A stretch of 64,000 nt of DNA from CALVGQ01 sp964370435. Its GTDB lineage: Bacteria; Bacillota_I; Bacilli_A; Erysipelotrichales; Erysipelotrichaceae. The position numbers were made by a program, and so were the translations under genes. The stretch is taken from positions 19,843 through 83,842 of the forward strand of contig CAYJJG010000006.1 in NCBI GenBank assembly GCA_964370435.1, given 5' to 3'. The notes under the pieces were generated by a model. The model saw only the letters and a program-made list of their open reading frames with translations, searched no databases and was not told the DNA's origin. Position 1 is the first letter of the stretch. Every line of letters begins with the position of its first letter. Shown here one piece after another: positions 23,917 through 33,351 of this stretch.

Positions 23917-26235
23917 ATGAGTGAAACAAATGTAATTGTAAGTGTACCAGTAGTATGCACGCGTGGTGTTGTAGTTTTTCCTAATCAGGATTTAACTATT
24001 GAAGTAGGAAGAAGTAAAAGCATTGTTGCTGTAGATCAAGCTGATTTAAATTATTCAGGTAATTGCTGGGTTGTTGCCCAAAAAGAGATGTCAATTGAAG
24101 ATCCACAAATTGAAGATTTATATACCGTGGGAACTTTATGTAGAATTAAAAGTATACGTAAAAAAGATGGTTTCTATCGTGTTACTTTTAGTGGCTTAAG
24201 TCGTGCAAGTCTTGAAGAATACAATAACCGCGAAGACATGATGTTTGCGAGTGTTAAAAAACTTGCAGATATTAAAGGAGATGCTTTAGAAGAAGAAGCT
24301 TTAATGCGTAAAATTTCTAAAGAATTTAAGAATATTTCTTTTAATCAAAAAAATCTTCCTGCTGAAATTATCGCACAATTAACTCGTGGAGTGAATGCTA
24401 ATGAATTAGCTGATCAATTTGCTCAATACTTTTCAAGTCCACTAGCATTTAAGCAAGACATGCTAGAGACATTAGAGGTAAATGAGCGCTTATTAAAAGT
24501 TATAACTTTAATAGATCAAGAAAGACAATTGTCAATTATCGAAAATGATATTAATGATAAAGTTAAAGAGCGTATGGAAGATAATCAAAAAGAATATTAT
24601 CTTAGAGAAAAATTACGTGCTATTAAAGAAGAGCTTGGTGATGTATCATCAGTAAATGATGACAGTGATTATGTGCGTAAGATGGTTAATGATAACCCTT
24701 ATCCACAAAACATCAAAGATAAAATTTTAGAGGAGTTAACTCGATATGAAATGTTGCCTCAAGCAGCAGGAGAGGCAGGGGTAATTAGAACATATATTGA
24801 TTGGTTACTTAAAACGCCTTGGTGGCAAGAATCAACTGATAATGAAAATTTAACTATAGTTCAAGATCGTCTTGATGAAGATCATTTTGGTTTAGAAAAA
24901 GTTAAAGAACGTATTATGGAATATTTAGCTGTAAAACAAATGACTAAGTCTTTAAATAGTCCAATTTTATGTCTAGTAGGTCCTCCAGGAGTTGGTAAAA
25001 CATCCTTAGCAAAATCTATTGCTCGTGCATTAGATCGTCGTTTTGTGAAAGTCTCATTAGGTGGTGTGCGTGATGAATCAGAAATTCGTGGTCATCGTCG
25101 TACTTATTTAGGAAGCTTACCAGGGCGTTTCATTCAAGGAATGAAAAAAGCAGGTGTCATTAATCCTGTATTCTTAATTGATGAAATTGATAAAATGGGT
25201 GCTGATTATAAAGGTGATCCATCTAGTGCATTATTAGAGGTTCTTGATCCTGAACAAAACAAATTATTTTCAGATCACTATTTAGAAGAAGCTTATGATT
25301 TAAGTAAAGTTATGTTTATAGCTACAGCAAACTATTTAGAAAATATACCAGAAGCTTTGCGTGATCGTTTAGAAATTATTAATTTATCTTCTTATACTGA
25401 ATTAGAAAAATTAGAGATAGCTAAAAAACATTTAATTAGAAAGCAGTTAGAGAACACTGGTTTACATGCTGGACAATTACAAATTAAAGAAGCTGTATTA
25501 TTGGATATTATTCGCTACTACACTAGAGAAGCAGGTGTTCGCCAATTAGAAAGAACAATTGCAACACTATGTAGAAAAACTGCTTTAGCGATATTAAAAG
25601 AAACTAAAGAAAATGTAGTAATGAATAAAGAAGTATTACATGAATGGTTAGGTAAAGAAAAATTTGATTATGGAAGAAAAGAAACAAACAATCAAGTTGG
25701 AGTGGTGACAGGACTTGCATATACCTCTTTTGGTGGTGATGTGTTACCTGTTGAAGTAACTACTTTTGATGGCAAAGGTAAATTAATTGTTACTGGTCAA
25801 TTAGGTGATGTGATGAAAGAAAGTACTTCAATTGCTTTAGGTTATGTTAAAAGTAATGCAGCTCAATTGAATATTGATGCAAAATTCTTTGAAAATCATG
25901 ATATTCATATTCATGTTCCAGAAGGTGCAGTGCCAAAGGATGGACCAAGTGCAGGTATTACACTAACTACAGCCTTAGTCTCAGCATTAACCAATAAACC
26001 AGCTAAAAGTGATCTTGCGATGACTGGAGAAGTTACCCTTCGTGGTAATGTACTTCCGATTGGTGGATTAAAAGAGAAATCACTTGCAGCTCATCGTTGT
26101 GGTATTTCTACTATTGTAATTCCTAAAAACAACTTAAAAGATGTCGATGAATTACCCCAAACTATTAAGGAACAAATTAAGTTTGTTGCAGTAGATAAAG
26201 TGGAACAAGTCATTAAAGAAGCGTTGGAATCCTAA
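23917..26235 (+). CDS. lon: ATP-dependent protease Lon
   Basis: Cytosolic quality-control protease. 772 residues: LON substrate-binding domain (about 8-205), AAA+ module with Walker A GPPGVGKT at 355-362 and Walker B VFLIDEID, and a C-terminal protease domain with the catalytic dyad Ser678 (PKDGPSAG) and Lys721 (GGLKEK). All key residues are present. AAAGGAGG precedes ATG. The stop codon overlaps the ysxC start by one base, the same coupling (lonA-ysxC) as in B. subtilis. Confidence 0.97.
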   Translation: MSETNVIVSVPVVCTRGVVVFPNQDLTIEVGRSKSIVAVDQADLNYSGNCWVVAQKEMSIEDPQIEDLYTVGTLCRIKSIRKKDGFYRVTFSGLSRASLEEYNNREDMMFASVKKLADIKGDALEEEALMRKISKEFKNISFNQKNLPAEIIAQLTRGVNANELADQFAQYFSSPLAFKQDMLETLEVNERLLKVITLIDQERQLSIIENDINDKVKERMEDNQKEYYLREKLRAIKEELGDVSSVNDDSDYVRKMVNDNPYPQNIKDKILEELTRYEMLPQAAGEAGVIRTYIDWLLKTPWWQESTDNENLTIVQDRLDEDHFGLEKVKERIMEYLAVKQMTKSLNSPILCLVGPPGVGKTSLAKSIARALDRRFVKVSLGGVRDESEIRGHRRTYLGSLPGRFIQGMKKAGVINPVFLIDEIDKMGADYKGDPSSALLEVLDPEQNKLFSDHYLEEAYDLSKVMFIATANYLENIPEALRDRLEIINLSSYTELEKLEIAKKHLIRKQLENTGLHAGQLQIKEAVLLDIIRYYTREAGVRQLERTIATLCRKTALAILKETKENVVMNKEVLHEWLGKEKFDYGRKETNNQVGVVTGLAYTSFGGDVLPVEVTTFDGKGKLIVTGQLGDVMKESTSIALGYVKSNAAQLNIDAKFFENHDIHIHVPEGAVPKDGPSAGITLTTALVSALTNKPAKSDLAMTGEVTLRGNVLPIGGLKEKSLAAHRCGISTIVIPKNNLKDVDELPQTIKEQIKFVAVDKVEQVIKEALES

Positions 26236-26822
26236 TGGAATTTCGTAATATGGAGCTAGTAGTAAGCGCACCGGATAAAGAATTTTGGCCAGAAAACAAT
26301 TTTCCAGAAATTGTATTAGCTGGAAGAAGTAATGTTGGTAAGTCAAGTTTAATTAATGCTCTATGTGGTAATAAAAAAATGGCTTATGTAGGAAATACCC
26401 CAGGTAAGACGAGGCTTCTTAATTTCTTTAATGTAGATGATGCTTTCTACTTAGTAGATGTACCTGGATATGGGTTTGCGAATCTTTCAAGACAATTATT
26501 GGTACTGTTTGGTAAGATGATGGAAGATTATTTTTCTAAACGCGAACATGTTAAAGGTATAGTAATTTTGCTAGATGCAAGACGCAAACCAAATGACGAT
26601 GATAAGACCATGATTGACTTTGCCAGATACTATGGTTTTGATGTAACTTTTGTAGTAACAAAAGTAGATAAATGCACGAAGAATGAATTAAATAAAAATT
26701 TGAGTATTATTTGTGAATTCTGTGAAGTTATGCAAGAGGATTTAATCTTGTTTTCATCAAAAACAGGAAAAGGTAGAGATAAGCTTATTGCAAAAATAGA
26801 GAAATTAATCTCAATAAAATAA
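26235..26822 (+). CDS. ysxC: Ribosome biogenesis GTPase YsxC/EngB
   Basis: GTPase needed for large ribosomal subunit assembly. 195 residues with G1 GRSNVGKSS (about 31-39), G2 TPGKTR, G3 DVPGYG (about 75-80) and G4 TKVDK (near 143). It overlaps lon by one base and ends the operon before a strong terminator. Confidence 0.96.
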   Translation: MEFRNMELVVSAPDKEFWPENNFPEIVLAGRSNVGKSSLINALCGNKKMAYVGNTPGKTRLLNFFNVDDAFYLVDVPGYGFANLSRQLLVLFGKMMEDYFSKREHVKGIVILLDARRKPNDDDKTMIDFARYYGFDVTFVVTKVDKCTKNELNKNLSIICEFCEVMQEDLILFSSKTGKGRDKLIAKIEKLISIK

Positions 26823-26830
26823 ATTTAATG

Positions 26831-26860
26831 AAAACTAGCTCATAATTGAGCTAGTTTTTT
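26831..26860 (+). terminator. Terminator after ysxC
   Basis: A perfect 12-bp stem (26831-26842 with 26847-26858) with TAAT as the loop and a T-run continuing past the stem. Confidence 0.9.
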
Positions 26861-26953
26861 TAGAGATACTACATTTTTTTTCGCATGGTTATGAAATAAC
26901 TTGCATTTGTTGGTGTACTTAGACATCGTCTATAATTTCATTAGGAGGCGGAC

Positions 26954-28972
26954 ATGAATATTAGAACAAAAAAAATAATAAGCTATTTGCTTAAATCGAA
27001 CAATACCACATTTAATGAGTTAGTCTCGATATATGATGTTACTCCTAGAAGCATAAGGAATGATATTTATGAATTAAATCAATTCATGACAATGAATAAT
27101 TTAAATGGTATAAAAATCAATAATGAGAAGGTTATTGAATTTGAAGCTACAGAATTAAAAATAGCATTACAACTGATTAATGCAGATAACAATTACTTTT
27201 ATAAGCTATCTAGTAGTGAAAGAGTTCAATACATTATTGAAGAACTTATAAACAATGATGAATATACGTATATAAAAAATCTTGCTGATAAACTTCAAGT
27301 TAGCGTATCTACAATTAATAACGATATTAAAAAAGTATCGAGTAAAGTAAAAAAATACAATGCTAAATATGAATCAGAACCTTACAAAGGGATTAAGCTT
27401 GTTGCTGACGAATTTGTAAAAAGGGAGATTCTATTAAGCACAGTTATTGAAAAGGCAAAACAAAATAACGCTTATCGTGTTGTAGATGTAAGTCAAACTT
27501 TAAATGATAAATTATCACAAATTATTTCTTTAATAGAAAAGCAATGTAAATTCATATTAAGTGACAAATCTTTTCAATATTTATTTGGATATTTAACGGT
27601 TATGCTACATCGGATTAGAGACTCAAAATATGTGCAATCGAACTTAGAGGTGGATATAAAATATCATACTAATGCTGTAATACTTAGTAACTTAGTCAAA
27701 TCAGAATTTAAAGTGGTGTTGAATGATAGTGAAGTAAATAGTTTGGCAAATATTCTAGGTAATAGTAAGTATATAAAATCCAATGATATAAGCAACGATA
27801 TTATAAAAGTCCAATTTTATATAACAAGATTCATTGACTATATTGCAAAGCAAATAGCAGTAGATATTACCGATGATCATTTGTTTTTTATAAGATTATC
27901 ACTTCATGTAGAATACATGACCAGGAAACGGATTAAACATCCTGTGGAAGGATCAATACTTAGTGGCATCGTCGTTGATCATCAACGGGTTATTACAACG
28001 GTAGCGAACTCAATATCTATTTTAGAAGAGTTGCTAGAAAGAGAAATTAACGATGAAGAGCGATCGTATATCATTCTACATGTTTGCTCAGCAATTGAAA
28101 GAAAAAAAATAAAAGAGTCAGAAATTAATGTTTTGCTAGTGAGTGATAGTGGAATTGCTACAAACCAATTTTTGGTGGAAAGAATTAAAAATAACTTTGA
28201 GTTTACCATCGTTGATGTACTACCACTACATAGTTTCAAAGATGGAATAGCTGAAGTTGATTTTATTATTTCAACTGCTAATATTACTAGCAATGTACCA
28301 TTAGTTCAAATTGAGACAAGTTTTAATGAAAAAGATTATACGAATGTCTATATGCAAATTAAAAAGATTAAAGATCAAAAGAAAGCTAGAAAACCTAATA
28401 AAGAATATGATGAGATATCTAATATTATAAAAAATTATGGATTATCCAAAGAAGGTGAGATTTTATCTGAAATAAAAAAAATACTAGTTAAAGAACAGTT
28501 TGAAACTATTGATCCTGATGTTAAGCTAAACCTCTCGCAATTATTGGATGTAAGTTTAATAGAGCTCGACATTCAGGTACAAGATTGGAAAGAAGCAATA
28601 AAAAAGTCTGCCAATATTTTATTAAAAAATAAATATATTACTGAAAGATACATCGATACTATGATTAGGAAAATTATGATAGAAGGACCTTATATGGTCA
28701 TTGCGTCAGGTATAATTGTGCCTCATGCAGGCGTGTATGATGGTGGTATTGCTACAAAATTCAGTATGATTAGGTTAGCGAAGAGCGTTGATATCGGATC
28801 ATCATTAGGAGATATAAAATACATTTTTTGCTTGTCAGTGACAGATGTTGAAACACATGTTAAAGCATTTTTAAGTTTAGTGAATTTGTCTCAAAATGAA
28901 GAGTTTATGGAAGCCTTAGATACATGTTCTAATCCTGAAGAAGCACATAAATTGATAGAAAGGTATGAGTAG
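26954..28972 (+). CDS. PRD-containing PTS transcription regulator (BglG/MtlR-like)
   Basis: Predicted regulator of the PTS operon that follows six bases later. 672 residues: an N-terminal HTH (about 1-60), a second HTH-like region (about 85-140), two PRD domains (about 180-390) whose conserved histidines are PTS phosphorylation targets, a IIB-like domain from about 395, and a C-terminal IIA-like domain (about 525-672) with H591 in IIVPHAG. The IIB-like domain reads VSDSGIATN where active galactitol-type IIB has CGSGxATS, so the phosphorylatable Cys is missing. Such proteins bind DNA (MtlR/LicR type) and are tuned by phosphorylation. AGGAGG precedes ATG. Confidence 0.88.
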   Translation: MNIRTKKIISYLLKSNNTTFNELVSIYDVTPRSIRNDIYELNQFMTMNNLNGIKINNEKVIEFEATELKIALQLINADNNYFYKLSSSERVQYIIEELINNDEYTYIKNLADKLQVSVSTINNDIKKVSSKVKKYNAKYESEPYKGIKLVADEFVKREILLSTVIEKAKQNNAYRVVDVSQTLNDKLSQIISLIEKQCKFILSDKSFQYLFGYLTVMLHRIRDSKYVQSNLEVDIKYHTNAVILSNLVKSEFKVVLNDSEVNSLANILGNSKYIKSNDISNDIIKVQFYITRFIDYIAKQIAVDITDDHLFFIRLSLHVEYMTRKRIKHPVEGSILSGIVVDHQRVITTVANSISILEELLEREINDEERSYIILHVCSAIERKKIKESEINVLLVSDSGIATNQFLVERIKNNFEFTIVDVLPLHSFKDGIAEVDFIISTANITSNVPLVQIETSFNEKDYTNVYMQIKKIKDQKKARKPNKEYDEISNIIKNYGLSKEGEILSEIKKILVKEQFETIDPDVKLNLSQLLDVSLIELDIQVQDWKEAIKKSANILLKNKYITERYIDTMIRKIMIEGPYMVIASGIIVPHAGVYDGGIATKFSMIRLAKSVDIGSSLGDIKYIFCLSVTDVETHVKAFLSLVNLSQNEEFMEALDTCSNPEEAHKLIERYE

Positions 28973-28978
28973 AAAAAG

Positions 28979-29449
28979 ATGAAAGTATTAGATAAAGCGA
29001 TAAAAGAAGAACTTGTAATGATGAATATTGATGCAAGCAGCCCTGAAGAAGTGATTCAAATTATGGCAGACAAACTGTTTGAAAAAGGTTATACAAAAGA
29101 GAGCTATAAGGATGCAGTTATTGCACGAGAAAAAGTATTTCCAACCGGATTACTGTTGGAAGAACTTAATGTTGCAATTCCACACTGCGACAGCGAGCAT
29201 GTTTTAAAAAATGCTATAGCTATAGGGAAATTAAATACTGGTGTAGATTTTAGATATATTGCTGACCCCAATGTGGTGGTTAATGCAAATTTAATATTTA
29301 TGCTAGCTATATTTAATCCAGCACAACAAGTTCCTGTGTTGTCGACATTAATGAATATTTTATCTTCTAAAGAGAATGTGACGGATATTGTTAATGCCAA
29401 AACAAGCGAGGAATTAGTGCGAGTTTTAATAGAAAAGGAGGAGGGTTAA
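28979..29449 (+). CDS. PTS EIIA component, fructose/mannitol-galactitol type
   Basis: Cytosolic phosphocarrier that passes phosphate from HPr to IIB. 156 residues with the family's active-site pattern NVAIPHCDSEHV, H69 being the phosphorylated residue. It is encoded directly after the regulator and overlaps the IIB start by one base (TAATG). By family it is close to GatA. The transported sugar cannot be read from IIA. Confidence 0.88.
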   Translation: MKVLDKAIKEELVMMNIDASSPEEVIQIMADKLFEKGYTKESYKDAVIAREKVFPTGLLLEELNVAIPHCDSEHVLKNAIAIGKLNTGVDFRYIADPNVVVNANLIFMLAIFNPAQQVPVLSTLMNILSSKENVTDIVNAKTSEELVRVLIEKEEG

Positions 29450-29724
29450 TGAAAAAAGTCATTGTTGCATGTGGATCTGGTGTAGCAACTAGTCAAACAG
29501 TTGCATCAAAAGTTGAAACGATGTTGGAAGAAGCTGGTATCAACTGTAAAGTTGAAGCAGTGGATATCAAGTCACTAGATAGTATTATCTCTACTGTCGA
29601 CGTGTATGTAACTATTGTACCAGGATCAAAATCTTACGATGTTCCTACAGTTAATGGTATTGCATTTTTAACTGGTATGGGAATCGATGAAGAGTTTGAA
29701 AAGCTTAAAAATTTATTAAAATAA
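29449..29724 (+). CDS. PTS EIIB component, galactitol type
   Basis: 91 residues. The P-loop VACGSGVATSQT puts the phosphorylated Cys at position 8, as in GatB. It accepts phosphate from IIA and gives it to the incoming sugar at IIC. The three PTS genes are contiguous, with a one-base overlap before it and 15 bases after. Confidence 0.9.
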   Translation: MKKVIVACGSGVATSQTVASKVETMLEEAGINCKVEAVDIKSLDSIISTVDVYVTIVPGSKSYDVPTVNGIAFLTGMGIDEEFEKLKNLLK

Positions 29725-29739
29725 GAGGAGGAATAAAAA

Positions 29740-31086
29740 ATGAATGTATTTAATGATGTTCTACAATATATCCTAGGATTAGGATCTGCAGTGTTTTTAC
29801 CTATAGTAATGATTCTTATTGGTCTTGTTGTTAAATTAAAACCTAAAAAAGCGATTATCGCAGGTTTAACTTTAGGTATCGCCTTCACGGGTATGAGTGT
29901 TGTTTTAGATTTTATGTTTGGAACAATCTCTCCAGTGGCAACACAATTTGTTGAAAACACAGGTATTAACCTTTCTACTATTGATGTAGGATGGACAGCT
30001 ACAGCGGCAATTGCATGGGCTTGGCCTTATGCATTATTAATTTTTCCATTACAAATTGTAATCAACTTGGTTATGTTAGGGTTTAAATGGACTAATATCT
30101 TAAATGTCGATTTATGGAATGTTTGGGGGAAAATCTTTACTGCTACAATGGTTTCAGCAGTATCAGGAAGTATAGTTTTTGGTTTCATTGTAGCAGCTTT
30201 ACAAGTAGTTTTAGAGCTAGTTGTAGGTGCTTTAACTCAAAAAGATATACAAAAATTAAGTGGTATTCCAGGTATTACTTGTACACATAACATGGTAACA
30301 GAAGCTATCATCATGCATCCAGTTAACAAATTAATGGATTATATTCCTGGATTGAAATCTTCAAATTTAGATGCTGATAAACTAAAAGAAAAATTAGGTA
30401 TCTTTGCAGAAAATAGCATCATGGGATTATTAATCGGTTTCTTATTATCTATTGCTTCAGGATATGATATCGGTGCATCTCTTCAAATTGCAATTAAAGT
30501 ATCAACTGCTCTAGTATTATTCCCAATGGTTGCGAAACTATTTATGCAAGCCTTAGCACCAATTGCGGATGCTGCTGCAGACTTTATGAAGAAAAGATAT
30601 AAAGATCGTGAAATTTATATCGGATTAGACTGGCCTTTCTTAGCTGGTAGATCAGAAGTTTGGATTGTAGCAATTATCCTTGTACCTGTTCAACTTATAA
30701 TGGCGGTTGTTATGGCTCAAATGGGTATTAATACTGTGCTTCCATTAGCAGGAATTATTAATATTGTTATGGTAGTACCTGCATTAGTTGTTACTGGTGG
30801 TAACATTGTTAGAATGATTATCCTAGGAATTCTATATTCACCAGTGTATTTATTTGTTTCAAGTCAATTTGCTCCAGCAGTAACTGCACTTGCAGAATCA
30901 ACAGGAACAATTGCTATGGAAGTGGGACAAAGTATTACATGTTATAACTTCGAGTTACCACTGTTTAGATATTTCTTTGCTAATGCGTATACAGGAGATA
31001 TTGTTGCAATAGTTGGTGTTGTTGGGTTATTAGGATTATTTGCACTATATGTTAAAGATATGAATAAAAAGAATGCAGGACAGTAG
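29740..31086 (+). CDS. PTS EIIC component, galactitol (GatC) type
   Basis: Membrane channel subunit of the PTS permease. 448 residues, about ten hydrophobic segments. The N-terminal half (FLPIVMILIGLVVKLKPKK, then DVGWTATAAIAWAWPYA) matches the GatC family. AGAGGAGG precedes ATG. GatC relatives carry galactitol, arabitol and other polyols or pentoses, so the family does not fix the substrate. Confidence 0.9.
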   Translation: MNVFNDVLQYILGLGSAVFLPIVMILIGLVVKLKPKKAIIAGLTLGIAFTGMSVVLDFMFGTISPVATQFVENTGINLSTIDVGWTATAAIAWAWPYALLIFPLQIVINLVMLGFKWTNILNVDLWNVWGKIFTATMVSAVSGSIVFGFIVAALQVVLELVVGALTQKDIQKLSGIPGITCTHNMVTEAIIMHPVNKLMDYIPGLKSSNLDADKLKEKLGIFAENSIMGLLIGFLLSIASGYDIGASLQIAIKVSTALVLFPMVAKLFMQALAPIADAAADFMKKRYKDREIYIGLDWPFLAGRSEVWIVAIILVPVQLIMAVVMAQMGINTVLPLAGIINIVMVVPALVVTGGNIVRMIILGILYSPVYLFVSSQFAPAVTALAESTGTIAMEVGQSITCYNFELPLFRYFFANAYTGDIVAIVGVVGLLGLFALYVKDMNKKNAGQ

Positions 31087-31094
31087 GTAGAAAA

Positions 31095-31742
31095 ATGTTA
31101 GAAAATTTAAAAAAAGAGGTTATTAGGGTTGCCCTAGATGCTCAAGAAATTGGTTTGTGTAAACATAAGTCAGGAAACTTTAGTATCAAAGATAAAGAAA
31201 CAGGATATATGGTTATAACACCCTCAGGTGTAGACCGTAAAGTATTAAAAGTAGAAGAAGTAAGTGTATTGGATCAAGACTTGAATTTAGTAGAAGGATT
31301 AAAACCTTCTAGCGAATCACTAATGCACCATGAAATGTATAAGAGAAATCCGAATGTATTCGGTATTGCTCATACACACTCAAAAATGGCCACATCATTT
31401 GCGGTGTTAAATAAAGCAATCCCAGCTGTAATATATGAAGTAGCAGGATTTAGGTTAGACAATGGTACAATACCGTGTGCTCCTTATGGTCGTCCTGGGA
31501 CTGTTGATTTAGCGGTACTTACTGCTGAAACATCAACTCGTGCTGATTTACTTTTAATGGAAAAACACGGTGCAGTAGCTATGGGTGCTGATTTAGCATC
31601 AGCATATTTAAGTGTTCAGTATGTAGAAGAATTAGCAGAAATCTATTTTAATACATTAGTAATTAATAAAGGTAGTGAGCCACCTTCATTTACTAAAGAA
31701 GAATTAGAAAGCTGGAAGTATCCAGATTCTATCAAGGTGTAA
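31095..31742 (+). CDS. Class II aldolase (FucA/AraD family)
   Basis: Zinc-dependent sugar-phosphate aldolase or epimerase. 215 residues, the size of L-fuculose-phosphate aldolase. The visible active site is Glu74 (SSESLMHHE, catalytic position of FucA E73) and zinc ligands H93, H95 (AHTHSKMA) and H158 (KHGAVAMG). Next to a PTS permease and DhaK/DhaL genes it probably cleaves the imported sugar phosphate by retro-aldol reaction to a three-carbon ketone (DHAP or a relative) and an aldehyde. The exact substrate is unknown. Confidence 0.87.
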   Translation: MLENLKKEVIRVALDAQEIGLCKHKSGNFSIKDKETGYMVITPSGVDRKVLKVEEVSVLDQDLNLVEGLKPSSESLMHHEMYKRNPNVFGIAHTHSKMATSFAVLNKAIPAVIYEVAGFRLDNGTIPCAPYGRPGTVDLAVLTAETSTRADLLLMEKHGAVAMGADLASAYLSVQYVEELAEIYFNTLVINKGSEPPSFTKEELESWKYPDSIKV

Positions 31743-31744
31743 TT

Positions 31745-32746
31745 ATGAAAAAAATAATTAACCAACCAGAAGAATTTGTTAAAGAAACAGTAGAGGGGTT
31801 GTGCTTAGCACATCCCCAGTCTTTAAAAATGCTAGATGGCGACTTTAGAAATGTAGTTAGAAAAGATCGAAAAGAAGATAAAGTAGCTATAGTTACAGCA
31901 GGCGGAAGTGGGCATTTACCAGTGTTCTTAGGATACGTTGGAAAAGGGTTACTAGATGCATGTTCTATTGGTGATGTATTTGCTTCTCCGTCAGCCAGTA
32001 AAATGGTGGAAGCAATCAAATATGTGGACAATAAAAAAGGTGTTTTATGTCTTTTTGGTAACTATGGAGGCGATAAATTAAATTTCTCTATGGCACAAGA
32101 AGAGGCTGAATTCGAAGATATCGAAACTGCAACGGTTGTTGTGAGTGATGACATTGCATCAAGTGATGAATTCACTAAGCGAAGAGGCGTCGCAGGTATG
32201 GTTTTTGCATTTAAAGTAGCAGGAGCTGCAGCTGAAAAAGGTTATTCTTTAAAAGAAGTAGTAACAGTTACTAATAAAGCGCTAGCAAATATGAGAACTA
32301 TGGGTGTTGCTTTATCTCCTTGTGTTGTTCCAATAGTTGGAAAACCGACTTTCGAAGTTCCTGATGGAAAAATGGAAATAGGAATGGGTATACATGGAGA
32401 GTCTGGAATTGAGATTTCTGATATTTTAACAGCAGACAAAACTGCAGAGTTACTGTTTGATAAGATCCAAAGTGAAGTTCAAGCTAAGAGTAATGATACT
32501 GTAGCGATTATGGTTAACGGATTAGGTGGAACACCGTTAGAAGAGCTGTATATTGTGTATCGTTATGTTCACAATCGATTTAATTCCATGGGTGTTACTT
32601 GTAAGTTTAGCCATGTTGGTGAATTTGCAACTTCAATGGAAATGGCAGGCTTCTCTTTAACGATAATGAAATTAGATGATGAATTATCAACGTTAATGAG
32701 TGATGAAGCGATAACTCCATTTTATACTAATGAAAATAAGAGGTAA
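31745..32746 (+). CDS. dhaK: Dihydroxyacetone kinase subunit DhaK-like
   Basis: Substrate-binding subunit of a DHA-type kinase. 333 residues. It has the AGGSGHLPVFLGYVG motif near 58-72, the GNYGGDKLNF segment, and H217 in GMGIHGESG, the histidine that binds the ketone covalently as a hemiaminal in DhaK. It starts three bases after the aldolase gene and is followed by DhaL. Relatives phosphorylate DHA, and some related kinases use L-erythrulose or other small ketoses, so the natural substrate may differ from DHA. Confidence 0.9.
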   Translation: MKKIINQPEEFVKETVEGLCLAHPQSLKMLDGDFRNVVRKDRKEDKVAIVTAGGSGHLPVFLGYVGKGLLDACSIGDVFASPSASKMVEAIKYVDNKKGVLCLFGNYGGDKLNFSMAQEEAEFEDIETATVVVSDDIASSDEFTKRRGVAGMVFAFKVAGAAAEKGYSLKEVVTVTNKALANMRTMGVALSPCVVPIVGKPTFEVPDGKMEIGMGIHGESGIEISDILTADKTAELLFDKIQSEVQAKSNDTVAIMVNGLGGTPLEELYIVYRYVHNRFNSMGVTCKFSHVGEFATSMEMAGFSLTIMKLDDELSTLMSDEAITPFYTNENKR

Positions 32747-32748
32747 TT

Positions 32749-33351
32749 ATGAAAGTTTGCGATTTGAAAAAATATTTTGTAAAAATTAGTGAAGATGTAA
32801 CTACAAATAAAGATTACTTGGTTAAGCTAGATCAAGCATTTGGAGATGGAGACTTAGGAGTTTCTATGGATTCGGGATTTAAATCAATATTAAAAAGTCT
32901 AGACTGTGAAGAAAAAGATTTCGGTAAAATGTTTCTTTTGATTTCGAAAAATTTTAATGAGTCTGCCCCTTCCTCTTTAGGAACTATTATTTCTTTCTTC
33001 TTTATGGGGATTGCAAAAAGTTTAAAAGGGTATGAAGAAGTAGATTTAGTGATGTTAAAAAAAGCATTAGTCAACGGGCTAATTACTATTGAACAAAAAG
33101 CTAATTCTAAATTAGGCGAAAAAACAATTTTAGATGCTTTAAATCCAGCAGTACATGCTTTTGAAAAAGCAAGTTCTTTTAAAGAAGCTCTGAGTGTAGC
33201 GGCGGATGCAGCGAAACAAGGTATGGAAAATACTAAAGATATCATTGCCGTACATGGTCGTGCGGCTTATCATAAAGAGAAAACACTGGGTCACATCGAT
33301 GGTGGTGCTTATCTTGCTTATGTGGTATTCACGGCACTCAATAAGGCATGA
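32749..33351 (+). CDS. dhaL: Dihydroxyacetone kinase nucleotide-binding subunit DhaL-like
   Basis: 200 residues. The magnesium/nucleotide site is seen as LDQAFGDGDLGVSMDSG at about 27-43, with the SAPSSLGTI loop and the C-terminal GRAAYHKEKTLGHIDGGA typical of DhaL (variant of the DPGA end). No dhaM is present in the operon, so the pair may use ATP directly or a PTS phosphodonor encoded elsewhere. It starts three bases after dhaK, and its stop overlaps the next start by four bases (ATGA). Confidence 0.88.
   Translation: MKVCDLKKYFVKISEDVTTNKDYLVKLDQAFGDGDLGVSMDSGFKSILKSLDCEEKDFGKMFLLISKNFNESAPSSLGTIISFFFMGIAKSLKGYEEVDLVMLKKALVNGLITIEQKANSKLGEKTILDALNPAVHAFEKASSFKEALSVAADAAKQGMENTKDIIAVHGRAAYHKEKTLGHIDGGAYLAYVVFTALNKA

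Noticed and set aside
26861..26953. Promoter or catabolite-response site before the PRD regulator
   Set aside because: A TATAAT at 26931-26936 is present, but the best -35 candidate is only 15 bases away and no cre-like palindrome was found.
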